Assembly (NCBI GenBank): GCA_947488485.1
Contig: CANKZO010000170.1
Span: forward strand, 1-5,229
Origin: Opitutia bacterium
GTDB lineage: Bacteria; Verrucomicrobiota; Verrucomicrobiae; Opitutales; UBA953
Length of the DNA stretch: 5,229 nt
Direction: 5' to 3'
The notes under the pieces are model-generated. The model saw nothing but the letters and a program-made list of their open reading frames with translations, was not told the DNA's origin and did not search any database. Below are positions 1 to 5,229 of this stretch, piece after piece (within the stretch, counting starts at the first letter, position 1; each line of letters begins with the position of its first letter). A program made the translations under genes and the position numbers.

Positions 1-190
1 GGAAGCCACGGAGCACCGTGTGCGCATGGCGCATCTTCGAAGGGTCATAGGGCCAATGCCGACCTGGCTCCGTCTTCGCGCAATAGAGCACATGGAAGCG
101 CTTCCCCGCCCGCGCCGCCTCCTCCGCCAAGGCGTCGAAGAACGCCGTGCGATAAGGGGTCGGGATATTGGTGAGGACGACGAGACTCAT
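1..190 (-). CDS. GT4-like glycosyltransferase (partial, N-terminal 63 aa)
   Basis: From ATG at 190 the minus strand is open for 63 codons and runs off the left edge. The translation begins MSLVVLTNIPTPYRTAFFDA and continues through a second strand, RFHVLYCAKTEPGRHW (31-46), then YDPSKM (48-53) and HTVLRGF (57-63). An N-terminal strand followed by TNIPTPYR and an F(F/L)DAL helix is the typical opening of GT4 GT-B glycosyltransferases, where this loop lies at the acceptor site. The donor-binding domain is beyond the window, so neither sugar donor nor completeness can be judged. The gene follows the FkbM stop after 3 nt (TGA-acc-ATG) with a perfect Shine-Dalgarno, so it belongs to the same operon. 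Confidence 0.85.
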   Translation of the reverse strand, partial: MSLVVLTNIPTPYRTAFFDALAEEAARAGKRFHVLYCAKTEPGRHWPYDPSKMRHAHTVLRGF

Positions 191-193
191 GGT

Positions 194-946
194 TCAACCC
201 TCCTGCCGGACGGCGACGGTGAGGGACCCGTGCTGACTGAGCTTGAACCCGGCGGCAAGGAGCGTCCGGGGGATTTCTGCTTTGGCTGCTTCGCCGTGCA
301 GTTCGATCGAGACGCAGGCCACGGCACGAAGCCAGTCGCAAGGACCCCTGAATAATTCGAGCTCTGCTCCCTCGATGTCGATCTTCAGGATGTCGATCCG
401 GCCGGTGGGGCTCAGGGCAAGCATGTCCGGAATCGTCATGACCTCGACCGAACCATCGGGCGCGGGAATGACCTGCGTGCCCGTGTCGGCCTCGAGCATG
501 CGGAAGGAGCCGGCGGCACCCATCAAGGCCACCTTACGCAATATCGCCCGCCGACCGTAGGGTGCGAGATTCCGTTCAGCCCACGCATGGGCCTGTCCGG
601 GCTCGAGCACCAGGCACCGGGCCTGCGGGTAACGGCTCAAGAACAACGCCGCGCTGTCGCCGATATAGCCGCCCGCATCGACGATGAATCGCGCCTCGGC
701 GGGCAAGGGGCCGGCGAGGACTTCCTTCCTGATAAGGTTACCCAAGACGACCTTCCGGTTCTCTTCGTCGATCCGAAATGTGAACGGATGAGCCAACGCA
801 CGGAACTGATGCGTCATCTCTCCCCGACCGAAGGCCAGTTTCTGGACGAAACCTGGCCCCTCTCGCAGCGCCAACGCATAGGAGTAAAGTCGTGCAAGTC
901 GACGGTACCAAGGCATCGGCAGGATGCTTCTGAGGGTCTTCTTCAT
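194..946 (-). CDS. FkbM-family SAM-dependent methyltransferase
   Basis: This 250-residue cytoplasmic protein has the Rossmann-type SAM fold of the FkbM family (Methyltransf_21), known for O-methylation of polyketides and of glycans. Visible motifs are motif I FIVDAGGYIGDSA (87-99), the acidic end of strand 2 in CLVLEPG (111-117), VEVMTIPDML (167-176), the family hallmark IDILKIDIEGAELELF (184-199), and a late strand VSIELHG (212-218). The order and spacing are standard and the length is normal. The first about 80 residues are basic and lack a signal peptide; they may contact the acceptor or membrane. Among glycosyltransferases and a flippase it most likely O-methylates a sugar of the repeat unit, perhaps as a decoration or chain-end cap. 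Target and position of methylation are not visible. ATG follows the upstream stop after 3 nt (TGA-gcc-ATG) with a GGAGA site. Its own last codons (QEG) contain the Shine-Dalgarno of the next gene. Confidence 0.93.
   Translation of the reverse strand: MKKTLRSILPMPWYRRLARLYSYALALREGPGFVQKLAFGRGEMTHQFRALAHPFTFRIDEENRKVVLGNLIRKEVLAGPLPAEARFIVDAGGYIGDSAALFLSRYPQARCLVLEPGQAHAWAERNLAPYGRRAILRKVALMGAAGSFRMLEADTGTQVIPAPDGSVEVMTIPDMLALSPTGRIDILKIDIEGAELELFRGPCDWLRAVACVSIELHGEAAKAEIPRTLLAAGFKLSQHGSLTVAVRQEG
198..204 (-). promoter_or_regulatory. Strong ribosome binding site for the left-edge glycosyltransferase
   Basis: AGGAGGG on the minus strand sits 7 nt before the ATG at 190, formed by the last codons (Gln-Glu-Gly) of the FkbM gene. 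It is the best Shine-Dalgarno in the window and settles the start of the partial gene. Confidence 0.75.
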
Positions 947-949
947 GGC

Positions 950-2176
950 TCAGTATCTCCGGCCAAACACGTTACGCTTCGTCCACTCGATCGCCGCACC
1001 GAACCAGCCCGGACGAGCCGCGCCGGAATCAAGGTAGTCCTGTACGGTGTAGTCTCCGCTGGCGATGACTTCCGCGAGCCTGTCCGCGACCGCATCCGGG
1101 TGGTGTGCTTCCTGCCACCGACGATGATCGGCGGCGGCCAGCTGTTCGGCGTTGCCGGAGAATTCTGCCAGGCACTCCTCGACGTTACGCCCGATGAGGT
1201 GATCGGCGCGAGTGATCCGACCGACGTAACCGACCGGGCATCGATGAAGCCACTCGGCGCGAAGCGAGTCGGCGGCGACTCGCTCATAAGTACCGTCTAC
1301 CAGGAGCGAAGGGATGCCGAGCTTGGCCGCTTCCAGTAGGGCGGTCGCATGCCCGAAGACGAGGTCCGCATGCGCGTGGAGTTCCGCGTCCAGTTTCTCC
1401 GGATCGACATAGCCCAGCCAAGTGACGGCCAGCCCAGCCAGCCGCTCCTTGGCCGAAGACAGGTCAGCACCGTCGCCGATGACGACGACTTCCTTGATCG
1501 GCGAGCCAGGACGCAGGAGCGTCTGGGTCATCGCAACAAAAGGCTCCGTCTTGAAGTCCGTGATGCGGCCGACCCAGTAGGCCTTGCCGGTGCCGGCCGT
1601 ACGCAACCTTGGGCCGATGGCCGGGACTCCCGTGCAGATCGGGATGACTGCCTCAGGGATGCCTGGCCCGAAGAGGTCTTCATTTACCTCATGGCAATGC
1701 CTGTCCATGAAGATAACGCCGCCACGCCGGGCGCCCTCCTTCAGGAAATCCGCGATGCGTCGTCGATGCGCGGGGAAGAAGCTGCGGGCAAACGCCTTCT
1801 TGGTCGCCCAGCTGCGGTTATTGAAAAAATAGGCCGGGGGCAGGAACTTGAACGGGTCCTGGGGCGCCGTACACCAGGCGACGAGTCGTCCGGCGAAATC
1901 GCCGCGCAGGGCATGAGGGAAGGTCTTGGCGCCCAAGAGGCTGATGAGCGTGACCTCTCCGGGGCGGATCTCGATCTTCGCTCCCGGGGAATAAGGCGTG
2001 AACTCGAACGGGATCCCGGCCGAGGACCAGGCCGACGCGGTCGCGCCGTCGGAAAAATCCACCAAGGAGAGTTCCATCCCGTGACGGTGATGGAGCCGCG
2101 CAGCACAGCGCGAGAGCAGGAGGTTCGCGCCTCCGCCCTGACGACCCGGACAAATGACTTTAAGACGGGTCTTCAA
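950..2176 (-). CDS. Divergent GT-B-like glycosyltransferase, probable TTG start
   Basis: Read from TTG at 2176 this is a 408-residue protein. It starts KTRLKVICPGRQGGGANLLL, a first beta-strand and glycine-rich loop as in GT-B enzymes. The C-terminal half resembles the donor-binding domain: GKAYWVGRITDFKTEPFVAM (197-216), KEVVVIGDGADLSSAKERL (228-246), VTWLGYV (251-257) and DLVFGHATALLEAAKLGIPS (271-290), which corresponds to the region before the GT4/GT1 donor site. The first acidic residue of E-x7-E is missing (Phe274); Glu282 remains. No membrane segment is seen. The frame stays open 81 codons upstream to an ATG at 2419, but that part is Arg/Pro-rich shadow translation of wzx. The TTG overlaps the wzx stop as TTGA, which explains tight coupling, although the nearest purine-rich site (GGAAG, 2195-2191) is 14 nt away. 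The first internal Met (residue 34, 2077) would delete the first strand. Function as a repeat-unit glycosyltransferase is inferred from fold and context. Confidence 0.82.
   Translation of the reverse strand: MKTRLKVICPGRQGGGANLLLSRCAARLHHRHGMELSLVDFSDGATASAWSSAGIPFEFTPYSPGAKIEIRPGEVTLISLLGAKTFPHALRGDFAGRLVAWCTAPQDPFKFLPPAYFFNNRSWATKKAFARSFFPAHRRRIADFLKEGARRGGVIFMDRHCHEVNEDLFGPGIPEAVIPICTGVPAIGPRLRTAGTGKAYWVGRITDFKTEPFVAMTQTLLRPGSPIKEVVVIGDGADLSSAKERLAGLAVTWLGYVDPEKLDAELHAHADLVFGHATALLEAAKLGIPSLLVDGTYERVAADSLRAEWLHRCPVGYVGRITRADHLIGRNVEECLAEFSGNAEQLAAADHRRWQEAHHPDAVADRLAEVIASGDYTVQDYLDSGAARPGWFGAAIEWTKRNVFGRRY
956..960 (-). promoter_or_regulatory. Ribosome binding site for the FkbM methyltransferase gene
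   Basis: GGAGA on the minus strand lies 9 nt before the ATG at 946, within the last codons of the preceding glycosyltransferase gene, whose TGA is only 3 nt from this ATG. Confidence 0.6.
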
Positions 2177-3579
2177 GGTTGTTGGCTGAACTTCCGGAAA
2201 GCCCAACCGCTTGCGCCGGCCACCAGGAGGGTCGGCAAGATTCCCCAGTAGTCGCCGTCGAGACGGCTGACAAAGAACTGGGCCAGTCCGGCGAGCAGGG
2301 CGGAACCGCCGATGGCGGCGAACGTGCCGGCCTCGAACGCGCGGGCGGACTGCCGATAAGACAAGGCGACCAGCAAGGATGCGTAGAACAACTGACCGGC
2401 CAGGAATCCCACGACGCACCCGAGCAGGCCGTAACCGTAGAGCAAGCCAACGGAGACCGCGGCGGTGACCGCCGCGGAGAGGCCTTCGATCGTGATCATG
2501 GCCTTGGCGGATCCGCGAGCGAGCAGACGGAATCCAAGCGGCCAGGCGATGATCCTCACGAAGACGCCCCAGGTCATCCAGGTGAGCAAGGGGATCGCCG
2601 CGTCGAAGCTATTGGCATACAGGAGATGGACGCAGAGCTTGCCGAGGGTCAGGAGACCGATGATGACCGGGACCCCCAACAACAGCCCGGCGAGGATCTG
2701 CTTCTCGGTGATCTGCCTCGCCTCTTCTTCGTCTTTCGCCGCGGCGACGCGCGGGAAGAAATCGGCGCCCATCGCGGCGAAGACGAAACCGGGCAGGCTG
2801 CCCGAGATGGCGAACGCCGCCTGATAATAGCCCGCGGCGTCCAGGCCTTCGCTACGCACGATGGCCAGGCGCACGACATAGGCGGAAAGCTGCCCCAGCC
2901 AGCCGACCAGCATGAGGGCGCCGCCGAGTTTCACGAGGCGGCCAAGGTCCGCCGACTCGGGGGATGATCCGGCGGAAACGTGGCACTCCGCCCGGGCGGC
3001 CCGCCATAGGACGAAGGCCGGCACCGCGGCGGCGAACAAGATGCTGAGCGCGATGCCGATCGTTCCCCAGAGGAAGATGGCGGGCAGGCCCAGCAGCAGC
3101 CCGGCGAGAGCGCCCGCGATCTGCACCTTGGCCAACGAGGCGACCTTGCCCGAAGCTTGCAGCACCGCCGACCAGGCGGAGGAGGCGATGACGCAAGGCA
3201 CCGCGCAGGCGACGATCGCCATCTCGGCGGCATACTGCGACGAAGCGAAGGTCGCGCTACCGACCGGCCAGAAGAGCAGGAGCGCCAACGCGAGCCCCAG
3301 GAGGCTCAGGGCCCAGCCCATACGGCGGACCGCGGCGATCTTGGCCGGCTTCTGCTCATCAGGAGCACCGGCGATCAATCTCACGCCGGAAGTACCCAGG
3401 CCCCAGCCGGCGAACGAAGCGACGTTGCCGCTGAAGGCGTTGAAGATGCCGATGAGGCCGACGCCTGAAGCGCCGAGGATCATGGCGATCACCTTCGCGC
3501 GGACGAACGCGGCCGCCAAGACGACGACCTGAGCTCCGCCCATGAGGGCGCTGGAGCGGAGGATGCGGGCGAAGGGCAT
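2173..3579 (-). CDS. wzx: Wzx-type O-antigen/polysaccharide flippase (PST/MATE-like family)
   Basis: This 468-residue protein is very hydrophobic, with roughly 12-14 membrane segments (for example about 10-27, 30-50, 88-107, 118-140, 152-172, 174-193, 218-242, 295-318, 330-350, 362-382, 385-407, 420-436). Wzx proteins move undecaprenyl-pyrophosphate-linked repeat units from the cytoplasmic to the periplasmic side of the inner membrane. Family signatures are ILRSSALMGGAQ (6-17), RAKVIAMILGASGVGLIGIF (27-46), GWGLGTSGVRLIA (58-70), GLDAAGYYQAAFAISG (245-260), AAMGADFFPRVAA (268-280) and WPLGFRLLARG (346-356), all characteristic of bacterial O-antigen translocases. The ATG at 3579 fits the usual N-terminus, but it has no clear Shine-Dalgarno. 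Met13 (3543) is a less likely start because it would cut into the first membrane helix. The gene ends in TGA overlapping the next gene's TTG. Glycan specificity cannot be read from sequence. Confidence 0.95.
   Translation of the reverse strand: MPFARILRSSALMGGAQVVVLAAAFVRAKVIAMILGASGVGLIGIFNAFSGNVASFAGWGLGTSGVRLIAGAPDEQKPAKIAAVRRMGWALSLLGLALALLLFWPVGSATFASSQYAAEMAIVACAVPCVIASSAWSAVLQASGKVASLAKVQIAGALAGLLLGLPAIFLWGTIGIALSILFAAAVPAFVLWRAARAECHVSAGSSPESADLGRLVKLGGALMLVGWLGQLSAYVVRLAIVRSEGLDAAGYYQAAFAISGSLPGFVFAAMGADFFPRVAAAKDEEEARQITEKQILAGLLLGVPVIIGLLTLGKLCVHLLYANSFDAAIPLLTWMTWGVFVRIIAWPLGFRLLARGSAKAMITIEGLSAAVTAAVSVGLLYGYGLLGCVVGFLAGQLFYASLLVALSYRQSARAFEAGTFAAIGGSALLAGLAQFFVSRLDGDYWGILPTLLVAGASGWAFRKFSQQP
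2457..2477. repeat. 21-bp near-perfect palindrome inside wzx
   Basis: CCGCGGCGGT (2457-2466) is followed by one central base and its reverse complement (2468-2477), so the transcript could form a 9-bp GC-only stem with a 3-nt loop. It lies over wzx codons 368-375 (SAAVTAAV), where alternating GCG/GCC Ala and GTC Val codons generate such symmetry easily. No T-run follows in the direction of transcription, so it is not a Rho-independent terminator. It is probably a by-product of codon use. Confidence 0.55.
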
Positions 3580-3638
3580 GGCGTATCGAGGATTGGAGGC
3601 CCTGAGGGCAGGAAGAGGTGCTTGACGGAGCGCTGCAA
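3580..3638. other. 59-nt gap between the GT4-like gene and wzx
   Basis: This is the only real intergenic gap in the window. It contains a small inverted repeat, GCCCTGAGGGC at 3599-3609 (4-bp stem, 3-nt loop), without a following T-run on either strand, so I do not call a terminator. I see no convincing -35/-10 pair and no purine-rich Shine-Dalgarno before the wzx ATG; the minus-strand bases just upstream read TCCTCGATACGCC. Confidence 0.5.
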
Positions 3639-4802
3639 TCAGAGGGCCATCAAGGCGGCGAAATGCCGGTCAGGGGAGAAATCCCGGACGCGTTCGCAGG
3701 CCGCCTGCGAAAATTTTTCGTACCTGGACGGGTCGTCACGCAGCTCTTGTAATGCAGACACGATTGCGGTGGCGTCACGCAGAGGGACGATGCGGCCGTT
3801 GATTCCGTCTTCGACTACTTCGCCGCAAGCAGGTGTCGCGATGACCGGAAGTCCTGCGGCCATCGCCTCCAGCTGCACCAAGCCGAAACCATCGGAGAGC
3901 GTCGGGAATACGAGCACGTCGGCGCGGGCCATCTCCTGCCGCACGCCTGCCTGCGACTTCGCCCCAAGAATGGCGACATGGCCGGCGGCCGCGGCGAGAT
4001 AGCCCGGCTTGAGCATGTGCCTGCCCACTGAGACGAATTCGAAGCCTGGTCCGGCCTGACGCGCGGCCTCGGAAAAGACGTGGAAGCCCTTGGCGAGACA
4101 GTGGCTGCCGACGAATAGCACGCGGAGGGGCCGCTCCCGCTTGAGCCTTCGCGGGCTGCTGGCTTCGGCGGAGCTGAAAGCCGGCGGGATGATGGCGCAA
4201 CGTTCGGAGGCGATGCCCTGTGCGACCAAAGCGTCGCGGCTGTGGGCAGAGTGCACCACGATCTTGTCGGCTTGCTGCCATTCGCTGCGGATACGTTCGA
4301 CGAAGGTCGGGGAGGGAACGCGCGACGGCTCCTCGGCATCGGGATATGCGGCCTGTTCAAGGCGCCTCGTCTCATACCAAGCAAGACCGGGGTCAATCTG
4401 GACGTGCAATGCCTTGGCCCCCCTCTGCTTGGCCGTCACCAATTGCTCCAGGTTCGCGGCGGTATAACCGATGACGACATCGCCGGCCTTGAGTCCGGCT
4501 CGGCCGAACGCATCGGACGCGAAGGCGCCGAAACTCCTGCCTTCACCCGTCCACCGTTGGAACGAATCACCGGGCCGGACCCTTTCGATGAGATTGGCGA
4601 AGAATGAGCGGCTGGCCACCGGAGCCGCGCTCATCGACGCCTCGAAGCGCTGGGCAAGCTTCTCCGGCCGGAAGAGCGAGCGCGGGCTCGCGGCCCACGG
4701 CGCCCAGATGTCCGTCGCGAACAAGCCGAGCTGGCCGCTGCGGTGCAAGTACGCCGGCAAGGCGTAATGCTCACGCCTGCCGATTTGGCTGACATACCAC
4801 AT
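3639..4802 (-). CDS. GT-B glycosyltransferase, GT4-like
   Basis: This 387-residue protein should transfer a sugar from a nucleotide donor to a lipid-linked acceptor on the cytoplasmic face of the inner membrane. The length fits family 4 retaining enzymes. The N-terminal domain (about 1-215) begins MWYVSQIGRREHYALPAYLH, an acceptor-side loop, and holds DKIVVHSAHSRDAL (179-192), like the SxxSRD region of many GT4 proteins. The C-terminal domain (about 225-387) starts with the RVLFVGSHCLAKGF strand (227-240) and carries ADVLVFPTLSDGFGLVQLEAMAAGLPVIAT (294-323) followed by GEVVEDGINGRIVP (327-340), the classic donor-nucleotide site. The first acidic residue of the usual E-x7-E motif is Asp304, paired with Glu312. 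No signal peptide or membrane segment is seen, so association with the membrane would be peripheral. The ATG overlaps the aminotransferase stop and has a good Shine-Dalgarno. Donor and linkage cannot be read from sequence. Confidence 0.93.
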   Translation of the reverse strand: MWYVSQIGRREHYALPAYLHRSGQLGLFATDIWAPWAASPRSLFRPEKLAQRFEASMSAAPVASRSFFANLIERVRPGDSFQRWTGEGRSFGAFASDAFGRAGLKAGDVVIGYTAANLEQLVTAKQRGAKALHVQIDPGLAWYETRRLEQAAYPDAEEPSRVPSPTFVERIRSEWQQADKIVVHSAHSRDALVAQGIASERCAIIPPAFSSAEASSPRRLKRERPLRVLFVGSHCLAKGFHVFSEAARQAGPGFEFVSVGRHMLKPGYLAAAAGHVAILGAKSQAGVRQEMARADVLVFPTLSDGFGLVQLEAMAAGLPVIATPACGEVVEDGINGRIVPLRDATAIVSALQELRDDPSRYEKFSQAACERVRDFSPDRHFAALMAL

Positions 4803-5229
4803 TAGCTGAACTCTTTCCTGATGACCTGGATCACCCGATTCCGATCCTCTTCGGTCATGCCGGCGCCGGAGGGAAGGCAGAGGCCGTGGTCGAAAAGGCC
4901 TTCGCTGACCTTGCCGCCGTGCATCTCGGCGGAGGCGAAGACGGGCTGGAGGTGCATGGGCTTCCAGACGGGCCGGGCTTCGATGCTCTCGGCTTCGAGC
5001 GAGAGGCGGACCTGCTCACGGGTGACGCCGGCGAGGACAGGATCAATCGTCAAGCAGGTGAGCCAGCGGGTCGATTGACCCCACGAAGCTTCGGGCTGCA
5101 TGGTGACGCCAGGGAGACCCTTGAAGGCTTCGGCATAGGCTTTGAAGTGCCCACGGCGACGCGAGACCTTGCCGGAGAGGCGCGTGAGCTGGCCGAGTCC
5201 GATGCTGGCCGAAATATTACTCAGGCGGT
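4802..5229 (-). CDS. DegT/DnrJ/EryC1/StrS-family PLP aminotransferase, PglE/EpsN-like (partial, C-terminal 141 aa)
   Basis: Only the 3' end is present: 141 codons and a TAA stop are open to the right edge, and the start and the PLP-binding lysine lie outside the window. Visible family marks are RLSNISASIGLGQL at fragment residues 1-14, which matches the conserved (M/L)SN-x-(A/S)-A-x-GLGQL segment after the active-site lysine; ARPVWKPMHLQPVF at 84-97; and LFDHGLCLPSG at 111-121, the usual end of this fold. The R-P-x-W-K-P-M-H-x-Q-P-V-F block is typical of enzymes such as PglE and EpsN that aminate UDP-4-keto-6-deoxy-GlcNAc to a 4-amino sugar with glutamate as donor, giving a bacillosamine-type precursor in the cytoplasm. 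Family assignment is strong; the exact substrate is inferred. The stop overlaps the next start by one base (TAATG), which implies a shared operon. Alternatives within the family are perosamine-, viosamine- or PseC-type aminotransferases. Confidence 0.92.
   Translation of the reverse strand, partial: RLSNISASIGLGQLTRLSGKVSRRRGHFKAYAEAFKGLPGVTMQPEASWGQSTRWLTCLTIDPVLAGVTREQVRLSLEAESIEARPVWKPMHLQPVFASAEMHGGKVSEGLFDHGLCLPSGAGMTEEDRNRVIQVIRKEFS
4811..4819 (-). promoter_or_regulatory. Ribosome binding site for the GT4-like gene
   Basis: On the minus strand AGGAAAGAG lies 8 nt before the ATG at 4802, inside the last codons of the aminotransferase gene. With the TAATG stop-start overlap it supports this ATG and suggests translational coupling of the two genes. 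Confidence 0.6.

Noticed and set aside
587..1339. Plus-strand open frame of 250 codons antisense to the FkbM gene and the end of the glycosyltransferase
   Set aside because: It spans two real genes on the other strand and shows no recognisable motif; it is a GC-driven shadow.
1411..1440. 10-bp direct repeat AGCCCAGCCA at 1411-1420 and 1431-1440
   Set aside because: It falls in coding sequence with Leu-Ala/Leu-Gly codons and has only two copies; it looks like chance.
1349..2251. Long plus-strand open frame (300 codons) antisense to the divergent glycosyltransferase
   Set aside because: It is rich in Arg, Gly, Asp and Glu with no domain-like pattern, has no ribosome site that stands out, and lies opposite a gene with a clear GT-B pattern. 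Long antisense frames are expected at this GC content.
2179..2967. Plus-strand open frame of 262 codons antisense to wzx
   Set aside because: Its Gly/Glu/Gln/Asp-rich composition is the reverse-strand image of a hydrophobic membrane-protein gene, not a plausible folded protein.
3599..3609. Possible transcription terminator between the GT4-like gene and wzx
   Set aside because: The stem is only 4 bp and there is no T-run after it on either strand; the genes on both sides look like one operon.

Overview
The window is a gene-dense, GC-rich stretch of a bacterial surface-polysaccharide (O-antigen, capsule or exopolysaccharide) biosynthesis cluster. All six coding regions I can support lie on the minus strand, so transcription runs from position 5229 towards position 1. 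High GC, GCC/CGC-type codon use, clear Shine-Dalgarno sites and a Wzx-type flippase suggest a Gram-negative bacterium, most likely a proteobacterium. I cannot place it more precisely, and that assignment is an inference.

Layout in transcription order: (1) the C-terminal 141 residues of a DegT/DnrJ/EryC1/StrS-family PLP aminotransferase, most like the PglE/EpsN UDP-4-amino-sugar enzymes, entering from the right edge; (2) a complete GT-B, GT4-like glycosyltransferase (4802-3639); (3) a complete Wzx/PST-family lipid-linked glycan flippase (3579-2173); (4) a divergent GT-B-like glycosyltransferase that probably starts at a TTG overlapping the wzx stop (2176-950); (5) an FkbM-family SAM-dependent methyltransferase (946-194); (6) the first 63 codons of another GT4-like glycosyltransferase, leaving at the left edge (190-1).

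The genes are packed as one operon. The junctions are TAATG (1-nt overlap), a 59-nt gap, TTGA (4-nt overlap), TGA-gcc-ATG and TGA-acc-ATG. Three starts have good Shine-Dalgarno sequences lying inside the end of the preceding gene. The only real gap is the 59 nt before wzx. I see no promoter, terminator, RNA gene, mobile element or CRISPR array.

Functional reading (inference from families): the aminotransferase makes an amino-sugar nucleotide, the glycosyltransferases build a repeat unit on undecaprenyl phosphate, the FkbM enzyme O-methylates a sugar in it, and Wzx moves the unit across the inner membrane for Wzy-type polymerisation or transfer. The initiating phosphoglycosyltransferase, polymerase and export genes are not in this window. 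I found no evidence of a new type of system. The points most worth a second look are the divergent fourth gene with its TTG start and the likely di-amino-sugar content of the glycan.
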